From JAOARY01 sp045345765 (GTDB lineage: Bacteria > Bacillota > Clostridia > Peptostreptococcales > Peptostreptococcaceae), in assembly GCA_045345765.1 (NCBI GenBank), contig CP148265.1, positions 496,001 to 560,000 of the forward strand: a DNA stretch of 64,000 nt, read 5' to 3'. The notes under the pieces were generated by a model. It did not search any database and was not told the origin of the DNA. It saw nothing but the letters and a program-made list of their open reading frames with translations. The position numbers and the translations under genes were made by a program. Within the stretch, counting starts at the first letter, position 1. Each line of letters starts with the position of its first letter. Shown in pieces: positions 54,291 through 63,719 of this stretch.

Positions 54291-55640
54291 TTATTTATAA
54301 AAATCATTCTTATCTTGAAGTTTTATTGTAAGTTCTTTCCTTTGATTTTTTCTAACTATAACAATATCAACTTTGTCACCTACTTCTTTTTTAGCTATTT
54401 GCGAAGTTAAATCTTTCATATCCATTATCTTCTCATTATCAAATTCAATTATTATGTCCCCCTTTTGAATTCCACTACTATAAGCTGGACTATTTTGACT
54501 TACTGATCTTATCAAAACTCCTATCGGTAAATCATAAACTTGTGATAAATCTTCACTAATGTCTTGTCCAACTATTCCCAAGAAAGGTCTTGAAACATAG
54601 CCTTTTTTAAGAAGTTCTTCTACTATTGGTTTTACTTTGTTAATTGGAATTGCAAAACCTATACCTTCGACTTGTTTATCAGCAATTTTCACAGTATTTA
54701 TACCTATAAGCTCTCCATTGATATTTGTTAATGCACCACCACTATTTCCTGGGTTTATCGCTGCATCAGTTTGGATTACTTCTAACGATTTATCTGGCAA
54801 ACTTATTTTTCTATTTACTGCACTTACAACACCTACTGTTACTGTGTTTGAATATCCAAGTGGATTTCCTATTGCTATTGCCGTTTCACCTATTTGTAAA
54901 TTGTCTGAATCCCCAAACTTCATAGGTTTTAATGTACTTGCTACATCATTTGGAATATTCTTTTTATCTAAGGATATTACAGCCAAATCACTTTCCTTAT
55001 CTCCACCAACAAATTCTGCTTCATAATTTTTTTCTTTTAAGGAAACTGCTAATTTCTTAGAATCTTCAACAACATGATAATTAGTTAATATAAATATTTT
55101 TTCATCAGATATATTAAATATTACACCTGAACCAAGCTCAGTACTTAAATATTGATTATCAAAAAAATCATAAGATATGCTATTATTAGTTATAGAAACT
55201 ACTGATGATTCGGCTTCTTTTGCAACTTTAACTATAGGACTTTTATAATCCGTTGTGGATATATTTTCAAAATCAATATCATTAGAGTTAGAACTTGATT
55301 CCAAATATACATTATAATCATCTCTTGAATTAAAATAATACTTAAATCCTTCCATTCCAATTCCCATAGATGAACCAAATACCATCGCGCCAATAATCAC
55401 TAAAGCTAATGTTTTTCTAAATTTATTATCTTTTTTATTTTTTTTATCATCATTTAAATTACCATTAAAATTATTTTTATTTACATCTTCATTTTCAATA
55501 ATATTTTCATTTTGATTACTTGAAGTCTTATCCAAATATTCATTTTCATTTACTTCGTAAATTATATCTTCTTCTAAATTATTATTTATTTCATCCTTTA
55601 AAATATCACTACTTATTTCATTGTTTTTGTTTTCGTTCAT
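54291..55640 (-). CDS. HtrA/DegP-type serine protease, membrane anchored
   Basis: 449 residues. A ~75-residue Asn/Glu/Asp-rich cytosolic tail, membrane helix ~77-97, trypsin-like domain with His189 (LTNYHVVED), Asp218 (ESDLAVIS) and Ser300 (INPGNSGGAL), then a PDZ domain ~355-445 (FLGIVGQDISE, GIQKGDIIIEFDNEKI). It degrades misfolded envelope proteins. It follows the response regulator and kinase pair by 77 bases, as in HtrA genes controlled by an envelope-stress two-component system. Confidence 0.93.
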   Translation of the reverse strand: MNENKNNEISSDILKDEINNNLEEDIIYEVNENEYLDKTSSNQNENIIENEDVNKNNFNGNLNDDKKNKKDNKFRKTLALVIIGAMVFGSSMGIGMEGFKYYFNSRDDYNVYLESSSNSNDIDFENISTTDYKSPIVKVAKEAESSVVSITNNSISYDFFDNQYLSTELGSGVIFNISDEKIFILTNYHVVEDSKKLAVSLKEKNYEAEFVGGDKESDLAVISLDKKNIPNDVASTLKPMKFGDSDNLQIGETAIAIGNPLGYSNTVTVGVVSAVNRKISLPDKSLEVIQTDAAINPGNSGGALTNINGELIGINTVKIADKQVEGIGFAIPINKVKPIVEELLKKGYVSRPFLGIVGQDISEDLSQVYDLPIGVLIRSVSQNSPAYSSGIQKGDIIIEFDNEKIMDMKDLTSQIAKKEVGDKVDIVIVRKNQRKELTIKLQDKNDFYK

Positions 55641-55716
55641 ATTTACCCCTCCTATAATCTTCTTACAAAAATTATATACAATAAATATTTCAAAAGTATG
55701 AACAAAGTGTGAACTT

Positions 55717-57120
55717 TTATTTTAAATCTAATGTAAAAGTAAATATTATCTTTTCTTTTTCTCTATCTAATTTTACAAATATCTCTTCTTCATGTTTTTT
55801 TATTATCTCATAAACTATACATAGACCAAGACCAAAACCTTTTTTTTCTTCACCTCTTGATAAGTCTTGTTTATAAAAACGTTCAAAAATTTTATTTAAA
55901 TCTATATCTGCATTAATATCTACTTTATTTTCAATTGATATATATAGCTTATTTTTATTTTCTTTGGTAATTATATTTATAAAACCATTCATACTATTAA
56001 ATTTTATAGCATTATCCAAAAGATTTGATATAACTCTATTTATATATTCTTCATCTGCAAATACATTATTTCTATTTTCAAAATCCAAATTAATATCTAA
56101 TTTTTTTAATTCTATTCTTTGTTCCAATTTATCAAGTTCATTTAAAATCAGACTATCCAAATGGATAATATGTTTATTTAGCTTTTGCATATCTTCTATC
56201 TTATTTAAATTAAGAATAGACTGCGTTAATTTGGATAATCTTTGACTTTCTTTTAATGCTATTTTTAAATATTTTTCTTCATCCTCTTTTTTTATTTTTC
56301 CATCCAAAATTGCAGTCAAAAAACCTTTTATAGATGTTAACGGGCTTTTAAAATCATGAGATATATTTGATATAAATTCTTTTCTCCCTTTTTCTATTAA
56401 ATATAATTTATCAGCCATTTTATTAAAATTCTTTGCTAATTCTCCTATTTCATCATCTCTGTTTATCTTTAATCTTTTAGAAAAATTTCCTTTTGATATA
56501 TATTCCATACCATCTATTAATTTTTTTATATCATAAATAAGTCTTTTAGATATCATAGTATTTACCAAAAAACCAATTATAGATATAAAAATCAAAGCTA
56601 AAATTGTAATCTTTTGAATTTCACCTATTTCATCTTGAACTTCTTTAATTGAAGCATGAAGAAGTATTCCCGCTACTACTTTATCCTTGTAAAATACTGG
56701 ATATCCAACAGATATGACTTTTTCGTCAAAATATTTAAGTTGCCATCTATTTTTAATTATATTTCCATCAAATATGTTTTTAAGCTCATTTATAACCAGA
56801 TCTTTATCTTCTATTTTTATATCCTTATCCTTTGATATTACATATAACTCTCCATAATTATTTATCATCCACACAGTAGCATTTGTATATCTATTTACTA
56901 CCTCTAATTCAAACTTAATCTTATCAAAATCAATAATTCCATTCTCATACGCTTTTTCATATTCATTCTTTATAGCTTTTCCTTGTTCCAATAGTATATT
57001 TTCCTTTTGTAAAAGGAAGTAATCTTCTATACTATTTGATAGCTTAATACTTACAATTAAAAAACCAAAAAAAACTATAATCATATAATTTATAAAAATT
57101 TTTTTAGATATTGATTTCAT
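55717..57120 (-). CDS. Membrane sensor histidine kinase (HAMP-HisKA-HATPase)
   Basis: About 467 residues. Helix 1 ~8-28, extracellular domain ~29-170, helix 2 ~172-192, HAMP ~193-245, H box with His255 (FISNISHDFKSPLTSIKGFL), N box (ISNLLDNAIKFNS), G2 (GFGLGLCIVYEI). The start is the ATG at 57120 with TTAGGTGAG 6 bases upstream; the GTG at 57129 lies in that site. It is adjacent to the OmpR-type regulator. Confidence 0.9.
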   Translation of the reverse strand: MKSISKKIFINYMIIVFFGFLIVSIKLSNSIEDYFLLQKENILLEQGKAIKNEYEKAYENGIIDFDKIKFELEVVNRYTNATVWMINNYGELYVISKDKDIKIEDKDLVINELKNIFDGNIIKNRWQLKYFDEKVISVGYPVFYKDKVVAGILLHASIKEVQDEIGEIQKITILALIFISIIGFLVNTMISKRLIYDIKKLIDGMEYISKGNFSKRLKINRDDEIGELAKNFNKMADKLYLIEKGRKEFISNISHDFKSPLTSIKGFLTAILDGKIKKEDEEKYLKIALKESQRLSKLTQSILNLNKIEDMQKLNKHIIHLDSLILNELDKLEQRIELKKLDINLDFENRNNVFADEEYINRVISNLLDNAIKFNSMNGFINIITKENKNKLYISIENKVDINADIDLNKIFERFYKQDLSRGEEKKGFGLGLCIVYEIIKKHEEEIFVKLDREKEKIIFTFTLDLK

Positions 57121-57129
57121 CATACTCAC

Positions 57130-57807
57130 CTAAATTTCTAATTTATATCCTATTTTCCAAACTGTTTTTATTTTCCATGAATTTTCTCCGTCTAACTTTT
57201 CTCTAATTCTCTTTATATGAACATCTACAGTTCTACTCTCTCCAATGTAATCATATCCCCAAATTTTATCAAGTAATTCTTCTCTTGAAAAAACTCTATT
57301 CAAATTAGACATCAGAAGTCTTAAAAGCTCAAATTCTTTATGTGGCATTTGCAGTAGATTTCCGTTATAGTACACCTCTCTATTATTCAAATCCATAACC
57401 AAATTAGGTAATATTATCTTTTGTTCCTCATTATCCTCTTTATTATAATATCTTCTTAAAACTGCTTTAACTCTAGCTACTAACTCTTTACCTTCGAAAG
57501 GTTTGACTAAATAATCATCTCCTCCTAATTCAAGTCCTAAAACCTTGTCAATTGTTTGAGATTTAGCTGTTAAAAATATTATCGGTATATTACTTGTCTT
57601 TCTAATTTCCTTACATAAATCAAAACCAGTTATTTTTGGTAGCATTATATCTAAAATAATTAAATTAGGAGGGTTTTTAAAAAACAAGCTTAAAGCCTCA
57701 TCTCCATCATAAGCCTTACTTGTTGCATATCCCTCTTCTTTTAAATATATTTCTATTAAATTTGCTATATTTTTATCATCATCAACAATCAATATATTTT
57801 TTTGCAT
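57130..57807 (-). CDS. OmpR/PhoB-family response regulator
   Basis: 225 residues. Receiver with DDD at 9-11, phospho-acceptor Asp53 (LIILDIMLPKITG) and KPFEGKELVARV. Winged HTH ~130-225 (PHKEFELLRLLMSN, SRTVDVHIKRIREKL, VWKIGYKLEI). Probably controls the downstream htrA and its own operon. Its start is separated from the ribosome site by a hairpin (see 57808-57848). Confidence 0.92.
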   Translation of the reverse strand: MQKNILIVDDDKNIANLIEIYLKEEGYATSKAYDGDEALSLFFKNPPNLIILDIMLPKITGFDLCKEIRKTSNIPIIFLTAKSQTIDKVLGLELGGDDYLVKPFEGKELVARVKAVLRRYYNKEDNEEQKIILPNLVMDLNNREVYYNGNLLQMPHKEFELLRLLMSNLNRVFSREELLDKIWGYDYIGESRTVDVHIKRIREKLDGENSWKIKTVWKIGYKLEI

Positions 57808-57848
57808 ATTGATAAAGATGCTTAAAAAGCATCTTTATTTACACCTCC
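57808..57848 (-). promoter_or_regulatory. Hairpin between ribosome site and start codon of the response regulator
   Basis: On the minus strand GGAGGTG (57842-57848) lies 34 bases before the ATG at 57807. AAAGATGCT/AGCATCTTT (57814-57836) folds between them. With the hairpin formed, only 11 single-stranded bases separate the ribosome site from the ATG, near normal. The hairpin also contains another ATG, opening a 16-codon frame (57782-57832) that overlaps the regulator start in a different frame. Either way initiation looks regulated. Confidence 0.6.
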
Positions 57849-57858
57849 GTACTATATA

Positions 57859-58998
57859 TTAAGGCAGTTTAATCGTTTGACCTACCTTTATTTTCGTTTC
57901 ATCTTGTATATTATTTAATTTCTTTATCTCATCTATCTTTTTGCTACTATCATAAAATTTCAAACTAATTCTATAAAGATTATCACCTTTTTGAATAGTG
58001 TAAGTACTTGGCTTTGAATTATTATTAGTACTATTTGTATTTGTATTATTATTAGTAGTATTATTATTTGTGTTAGTGTTAGTATTATTAACATTTGTAT
58101 TGTTATTTGTTGTTGTATTATTATTTAAATTATTATCGTTATTTACATTTGTATTTGTTTGATTATCTGTGCTTATATCATTATTTGTTTGATTATCTTG
58201 CTTTTCTACATCAACAACTTGTGTATCTGAATTACTCGCAACTTCTTTTTTATTACCAAAAATACTCTTTAATCCAAATATCAAACCAAATAATATCACT
58301 ATTGTAAGAAGAGAAGCTACTGCAAGCCTTTTATTAAAAGCATTTGCATTTTTCGATTTCTTTTCGATTCTTTTTTTAGGCTTTACATCTTTTAAAACCT
58401 CTTGAATTTCTAAAACCAAATAAAGATAATCATTATTTGCTAAATCAAGCTTTTCTTCGCCTTCTTTATAAATTTCATTTACATCTAATGATTCTTTTTC
58501 TAAAAGTTCATCATAAAAAGAATCAGTTAAATAATTTTCATTATTTATTATAATAAAATCATTTTGATTTAATTTAAAATCACAAACAATTATATTTCCA
58601 TCCATATTATAGTCTGGAACTACAATTTCATTCTCCCTTACCATTATAAGTTCAAATGCTTGATCTGCAAAAAATATAGCTTTATTTTTACTAAGATAAA
58701 AGAAAAATATATCCTCTTCTATCTTACTTTTAATTTCTTTATATGCTTTTTTTAATACATCTTTTTTATTCTGATCCTTCAATGCTTTTTCTAAATAAAA
58801 AAACTGTTCTTGAAATGTTCCTTCATGTTCTTTTGCATTTTTTTTCATACCAAAAAACATAAAATACTCTTCTTTTGAATCTACAAAATACTCGCTTTTA
58901 TAGCCTTTTTCAAAAAATCTTCTATATTTACTCGAATAAATTATTCCATTTTCATTTTTATTCTTTATAGAGACAATTCCTTTTAATTTAACACTCAA
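57859..58998 (-). CDS. Membrane LysM protein with PP2C-like cytosolic domain
   Basis: About 379 residues. Residues ~1-205 are cytosolic and have the outline of a PP2C phosphatase fold without its metal aspartates: GIVSIKNKNENG where PP2C has a G..R..NQD loop, AIFFADQAFELIMVRENEI, then DFIIINNENYLTDS where PP2C reads SDGLTD. Helix ~224-244. An Asn/Thr-rich linker ~250-335 leads to a LysM domain (YTIQKGDNLYRISLKFYD ... VGQTIKLP) that binds cell-wall glycan. TTG start behind GGGAG. First gene of the operon with the two-component system. Confidence 0.75.
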   Translation of the reverse strand: MSVKLKGIVSIKNKNENGIIYSSKYRRFFEKGYKSEYFVDSKEEYFMFFGMKKNAKEHEGTFQEQFFYLEKALKDQNKKDVLKKAYKEIKSKIEEDIFFFYLSKNKAIFFADQAFELIMVRENEIVVPDYNMDGNIIVCDFKLNQNDFIIINNENYLTDSFYDELLEKESLDVNEIYKEGEEKLDLANNDYLYLVLEIQEVLKDVKPKKRIEKKSKNANAFNKRLAVASLLTIVILFGLIFGLKSIFGNKKEVASNSDTQVVDVEKQDNQTNNDISTDNQTNTNVNNDNNLNNNTTTNNNTNVNNTNTNTNNNTTNNNTNTNSTNNNSKPSTYTIQKGDNLYRISLKFYDSSKKIDEIKKLNNIQDETKIKVGQTIKLP

Positions 58999-59115
58999 AA
59001 TATCAGCTCCCAAAATTTCATATTATTTTTTATATATTTATTATATCAACTTTGAAATTTATAGAACAGTATTTATAGTAAAAAGCATAGTTTACAATAT
59101 CCTTACAAAGATTAA

Positions 59116-60018
59116 TTAATTTATTAATTGTTTTGTTTTTAAAAACTCTCTAGCAACATCTACTTCGTTTCTATTTTCTTTTTCTACTTTGTAATTCATA
59201 TTAATCATTTCTCTTTCACTTATAACATAATTTAATTTTTTTAAAATATATTCTAATTCTGGATATTTTTCTAATGTTTCATTCCTTATAACTGTTCCAC
59301 AATGATATGGTGAAAAATAATATTTATCATCTTTCAATACCTTTATATCATCATCTTTCAAATTTGAATCTGTCGTAAAAACATCTATAACCTGTGATTT
59401 ATCATCTCTTAAACTATCATATTTATCCTTTATATCCATAGCTATTTGTTCTTTAAAATTAAAATTGTAAAGCTCTTTTAATTTATCAAAACCATCATCT
59501 CTATCATAAAAATCGTGTTCAGCTCCAAATATAAGCTTATCACTTTTCAAAGCTAAATCAGAATAGGTATTAATACTTAAATTATCTGCTAAAGATCTTT
59601 TCATTGCAAGTGAATATGAATTATTAAACCCATAAAGGCCTAACCATTTTGCATCAAATTTTTCTTCATACATATCTCTAACATTATTATATATTTCATC
59701 TGCATTTTTTATGGGCTCTTTTTTTAATATAAAAATCCAAGCTGTGGATGTATATTCTGGATATATATCTATTTTTCCTTCCACTAATTCTTGATGTATA
59801 ACAATAGTATCCCTTATATCCCCTTTTTTTAATTTAACATTCAAATCTGTATTTTCCTCTATTAAAATTTTTAATATTTCTCCTATTATATATTGTTCTG
59901 TAAAGGGTTTAGTTGCTATAACTAAATCTTCTTTTGATTCAATCTCTTTTTTTGTACATGAAATTATTAAAAGAATTATAATAGCATATAAAACAAGCAT
60001 TTTTTTTCTATTCTTCAT
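59116..60018 (-). CDS. Orphan osmoprotectant/choline-binding lipoprotein (OpuAC-like)
   Basis: 300 residues. Lipobox LIISC (Cys21) after a short hydrophobic core. Substrate-binding fold with VIATKPFTEQYIIGEIL, DIYPEYTSTAWIFIL and PYHCGTVIRNE, typical of the quaternary-ammonium-binding family. No ATPase or permease gene is near, so it either serves a distant transporter or senses. Followed by a CPA1 antiporter, another osmotic-stress-type gene, upstream on the same strand. Confidence 0.8.
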   Translation of the reverse strand: MKNRKKMLVLYAIIILLIISCTKKEIESKEDLVIATKPFTEQYIIGEILKILIEENTDLNVKLKKGDIRDTIVIHQELVEGKIDIYPEYTSTAWIFILKKEPIKNADEIYNNVRDMYEEKFDAKWLGLYGFNNSYSLAMKRSLADNLSINTYSDLALKSDKLIFGAEHDFYDRDDGFDKLKELYNFNFKEQIAMDIKDKYDSLRDDKSQVIDVFTTDSNLKDDDIKVLKDDKYYFSPYHCGTVIRNETLEKYPELEYILKKLNYVISEREMINMNYKVEKENRNEVDVAREFLKTKQLIN

Positions 60019-60110
60019 ATTAACAACTCCTAAACTATAGATTATTTTATTTATATCCTAAATACTAAGAATTTCACATTATATATTAAATTTAATTGTT
60101 TTTTAATAAA

Positions 60111-60157
60111 AAAATACCTATAAATTAAACACTTTTTATTGTCTAATTCATAGGTAC
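60111..60157 (-). terminator. Terminator of the cation/proton antiporter gene
   Basis: TACCTATgaATTA...TAATttATAGGTA on the minus strand followed by seven T. Confidence 0.82.
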
Positions 60158-60191
60158 TATTTAAATAATCATATAAATTTTATATTTCTAC

Positions 60192-61424
60192 TTATTTATT
60201 TTCTAAAACTCCTAATTTTTTAGCAACTAATTTAGTTGTACTAGCTTGAATTCCCAGTGTTATAAGTATTGCCATAAAAACAACTGAAGAAAGTATATCA
60301 CTGTTTTTTAACCCCATACTAACAATCATACCAGATAGTGCTGCTGGTATAACACCTGTTTCTCTTACCCACATCATAAAAAGAATCTCTTTTAATGTCC
60401 ATTTTGTCTTTCTATCAAATAATAAACAAATAACAACAGATATTGGTCTTGATATGAATACAAGGACTAATACCACTAAAAATGACTTAAATCCATATTT
60501 AGACAATGCAATAAAATTAACATGTGTTCCTAAAAGTACAAATATAGATATTCTCATTGTAAACGCCAGAGTTTCTCTAACATGAGTTTGCACTTCAAAG
60601 TCTTTACTTGGAACCCACAGATTAAATGTCTTTTTATTTCCACATATAAGTCCTGTTATAAATGTTGCCATATATCCGCTACCATGAAAATATTCGGCTA
60701 AAACATATGCAAGCATAACTCCAGCAACAGAAACTAATGGTGCAAATTCATGAAACAATCCAAGTTTTCCATCAGATATAGTTCTTGAAAATAAATAACC
60801 AACAGCTAAACCAGATACAATTCCAACAACTATCATCTGTACTAATTCTTCTAAATTATGCATTATTGATATATGCCCCGAAGATATTATCGTTATTATA
60901 GAAAGTACTAATATCGCTCCAAATGCATCATTAAATGCTGATTCACTTATTACTGTTTGTTTTAATCTTTTTATAATTGAAATTTCTTTAAATACAGGTA
61001 CTAAAGTTGCTGGATCTGTTGAAGCTATAACAGCTCCTATTAAAAGTGCATATATAAAATCTATTTTAAAAATATAAAAACAAGTAACAGCCATAACTAA
61101 AGCTGATATTATAACACCTAAACTAGCTAAACTAAATACTGAATATTTTACTTCATTTAGTACTTTTAATTTAACCTCTCTACCACCATCATATAAAATA
61201 TAAGCCGAACCAAATGTAAGTATCAGTTGGTTTGCAAATGGGTAGTCTTCAATACTTACAAGATTTAAAATATTAGGACCTATAATTATTCCTGCTATCA
61301 AAAATAATACCACATCTGGTATTTTTACAAATTTACTTATCTTTGAAAATATCATTCCTGTCATTATTACGATAAGTGTAAAAAGCATAGTTTCATTAAC
61401 TGCTATATTTATAGCATTTTCCAT
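60192..61424 (-). CDS. Cation:proton antiporter, CPA1/NhaP type
   Basis: About 410 residues, roughly 12 membrane helices. FLIAGIIIGPNIL in helix 2-3, GAVIASTDPATLVPVF (the TDP motif of the ion site), ISESAFNDAFGAILVLS (ND of CPA1 rather than DD of CPA2) and a C-terminal RETGVIPAALSGMIV. Exchanges Na+ or K+ for H+. No RCK/TrkA-C domain. The start is the ATG at 61424 behind GAGGTG; an eleven-codon upstream extension has no ribosome site. Confidence 0.9.
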   Translation of the reverse strand: MENAINIAVNETMLFTLIVIMTGMIFSKISKFVKIPDVVLFLIAGIIIGPNILNLVSIEDYPFANQLILTFGSAYILYDGGREVKLKVLNEVKYSVFSLASLGVIISALVMAVTCFYIFKIDFIYALLIGAVIASTDPATLVPVFKEISIIKRLKQTVISESAFNDAFGAILVLSIITIISSGHISIMHNLEELVQMIVVGIVSGLAVGYLFSRTISDGKLGLFHEFAPLVSVAGVMLAYVLAEYFHGSGYMATFITGLICGNKKTFNLWVPSKDFEVQTHVRETLAFTMRISIFVLLGTHVNFIALSKYGFKSFLVVLVLVFISRPISVVICLLFDRKTKWTLKEILFMMWVRETGVIPAALSGMIVSMGLKNSDILSSVVFMAILITLGIQASTTKLVAKKLGVLENK

Positions 61425-61880
61425 AATAATCACCTCAATTTTAAATTTATAAGTCATTATATACTATTTACTACCCCTATTAAAGACTTTTTCATTAAGT
61501 TTAAATATTAAAAAATATTACAATATTTAAATCTATAAATATATTTATAATTTTAATTTTTAAACAAAAACCTATTAAGCCACTTTATTTTACAAACCTG
61601 TACGCTATTTAAGCTTTATTTTTATTTTTTTATAATCAAGAAAACGTATATAAAATTTTATTTTTTTCTTATTTTCTCAATCGTATTCAGAAAATTCACT
61701 ATAAGTAATTATTATTTTATTAATTTGTTTTTTTCCAAAATAAACTATATCTCTCTATAAGATTCATCAATATATATTTTTTAAATATAGAAATTTACTA
61801 TTTTTAAGAAGTAAAATTTTATGTTATATTCTTAGTTAAGTTTGAATTTCAAACAAAATAAAAAGAATGGAGTGTTATTT
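61425..61880. other. AT-rich divergent intergenic region
   Basis: About 455 bases between divergent genes. No frame with a ribosome site and no riboswitch. It contains the extended -10 and palindrome listed next. Confidence 0.5.
61822..61854 (+). promoter_or_regulatory. Extended -10 and operator-like palindrome before the C_GCAxxG_C_C gene
   Basis: TGTTATATT (61822-61830) is an extended -10. GTTTGA-ATT-TCAAAC (61840-61854), a perfect 6-bp palindrome, begins at about +3, a typical repressor site. Confidence 0.5.
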
Positions 61881-62345
61881 ATGATAAAAGAAATAAGTAT
61901 AAAAAAGGTAAAACAAGATGCTATGGATTCATTTAGAAGAGGGGATTTTTATTGTTCTGAAGCTATTGTTGCATCAATAAAATCTAATTTTGAAATTGAT
62001 ATGCCTGATGAAATGATTGCTATGGCTTCAGGATTTCCCGTTGGAATAGGTAAATCAAAATGTGTATGTGGCGCTGTTTCTGGTGGAGTTTTATGTATAG
62101 GTTATTTCTTTGGTAGAACAAAAGGACAAGATCCTAAAGTACAAAACACATTAAAGTTAGCTAATGAACTACAAGAAAGTTTTAGAAAAAATCATGGATG
62201 TCTATGTTGTCATGTACATACAAAAGGAATGGATATGGGTAGTGGAGAACATAAAGAACAATGTATTTCGTTTACAGGTGAAATTGCAGAAAAAGCCGCA
62301 CAAATAATAACAAGAGAATTAGATATTAAAAATGTTGATAATTAG
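61881..62345 (+). CDS. C_GCAxxG_C_C family redox protein
   Basis: About 154 residues. Family signature: YCSEA, CVCGAVSGGVLCIGY, CLCC and a final CISF. The spaced cysteines are thought to bind a metal or cluster; the proteins often sit beside redox or transport genes. The start is the ATG at 61881 with ATGGAGTG upstream, not the longer frame at 61842. 10 bases before the TDT gene. Confidence 0.85.
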   Translation: MIKEISIKKVKQDAMDSFRRGDFYCSEAIVASIKSNFEIDMPDEMIAMASGFPVGIGKSKCVCGAVSGGVLCIGYFFGRTKGQDPKVQNTLKLANELQESFRKNHGCLCCHVHTKGMDMGSGEHKEQCISFTGEIAEKAAQIITRELDIKNVDN

Positions 62346-62355
62346 GAGTGCTAAA

Positions 62356-63291
62356 ATGAAAAATTCAATAAAAAAAATCCCAACACCAATTTGTGGATTA
62401 ATGTTAGCTTTAGGTTCTTTAGGAAATTTGCTTTCTAATTATTCTCTTTTAATAAAAAATATTTGTTTTTTACTATCTATAATAATATTTATTTTTATGG
62501 CCTTTAAAATATTATTTTTTATTAATGATATTAAAAATGAATTTAATAATCCTGTAATAGCTAGTGTAATGCCTACTTTTTCAATGGGGCTTATGATAAT
62601 TTCGACATTTTTAAAACCCTTAAATTATCATATTGCATTTTTATTTTTTATATTTGGATATTTGATTCATATTGGTTTTATATTAATGTTTAGCAAAAAG
62701 TATTTATTTAATTTTGATATAAATAAAGTCTTTCCATCTTATTTCGTTGTATATGTTGGAATAGCAGTATGTTCATTAACATCAAAATTATTCAACTTAG
62801 ATGAACTTGGTAAATATAGTTTCTATTTTGCACTTTTTAGCTATATATTACTTCTACCGTTAGTCATTTATAGAGTCTTTTCTGTTAAGAATATAAAACC
62901 ACCAGTAATGCCAACTTTGACTATATTTGCAGCACCAGCAAGTCTTTTACTTGCAGGATATATTACTGCATTTGATAGCAAAAATACTATTATTATAAAT
63001 TTACTTGCTTTTATATCTATAATTACTTTTATTTTAGTAATACTTTATATTCCTAAAATGATGAAAGCTGGCTTTTTTCCAAGCTTTAGTGCTTTTACCT
63101 TCCCAATCGTTATAAGTACTATTGCTAGTAAAAAACTAAATTTTTATCTAAATACTAAAGATGTTAATATAGAAGGATTAAAATATTTAATAAGTTTTCA
63201 AGAAATATTATCTACATTCTTTGTTTTTTATGTTTTATATCTATATATAAAAAACATATCAAAAACAATAAAAGAAAGTTCTATAGCGTAA
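62356..63291 (+). CDS. TDT-family transporter (TehA/SLAC1-like)
   Basis: About 311 residues, ten predicted helices. PTPICGLMLALGSLGNLL and the inner repeats (ASVMPTFSMG, PPVMPTLTIFAAPASLLLAGY) are typical of the TehA/Mae1/SLAC1 group of anion and tellurite/dicarboxylate channels. The start is the ATG at 62356 with AGGAGTG. Substrate not readable. Confidence 0.87.
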   Translation: MKNSIKKIPTPICGLMLALGSLGNLLSNYSLLIKNICFLLSIIIFIFMAFKILFFINDIKNEFNNPVIASVMPTFSMGLMIISTFLKPLNYHIAFLFFIFGYLIHIGFILMFSKKYLFNFDINKVFPSYFVVYVGIAVCSLTSKLFNLDELGKYSFYFALFSYILLLPLVIYRVFSVKNIKPPVMPTLTIFAAPASLLLAGYITAFDSKNTIIINLLAFISIITFILVILYIPKMMKAGFFPSFSAFTFPIVISTIASKKLNFYLNTKDVNIEGLKYLISFQEILSTFFVFYVLYLYIKNISKTIKESSIA

Positions 63292-63313
63292 CAATCATTT
63301 TTTATTTTGTAAA

Positions 63314-63351
63314 TAAAAAAACGTATTGAATTTTTTCAATACGTTTTTTCT
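63314..63351. terminator. Bidirectional terminator between TDT gene and tmRNA
   Basis: AAAAAACGTATTGAA and exact inverse around a 4-base loop, A-run and T-run outside. Confidence 0.92.
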
Positions 63352-63357
63352 CCTAAT

Positions 63358-63719
63358 TGGTGGAGGTGAGGGGAATCGAACCCCTGTCCGAAAGTCTTTT
63401 CCTAAAAGCTTCTACGAGTGTATTTGATGTTTTTTATCTTATCTTTAAAAACTCCCACCAACAGGATTTTTTAAAGACCAGCCTTATAAAGTCTTATTTT
63501 CTACAAAGGCAGTAGAAAATAGTTGCCCACGAATATTAGTTTGACACGGATAATGCTTTGTATGCGGGTCTTAAAAGCAATCCATGAGCCGCAATTATTA
63601 TGCAGCTAATGCGTAATTATCGTTTCCGATTATAATTGTTTATCCCCTTTTAACGTGATTGGAATAAGCACGACTCGCTACTAAAAGTTCCAAACCCCCG
63701 TCGAAACCTGTACACCCCC
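63358..63719 (-). ncRNA. ssrA: tmRNA
   Basis: 362 nt. 5' end GGGGGTGTACAGGTTTCGACG and 3' end TTCGATTCCCCTCACC(TCC)ACCA pair as GGGGGUG/CACCUCC acceptor arms, with TpsiC-type GGTTCGAATCCC region near the 3' end. CCA is encoded. The tag frame GGA-AAC-GAT-AAT-TAC-GCA-TTA-GCT-GCA-TAA (63598-63627) gives GNDNYALAA after the charged Ala. It rescues stalled ribosomes with SmpB. One-piece form. Confidence 0.96.
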
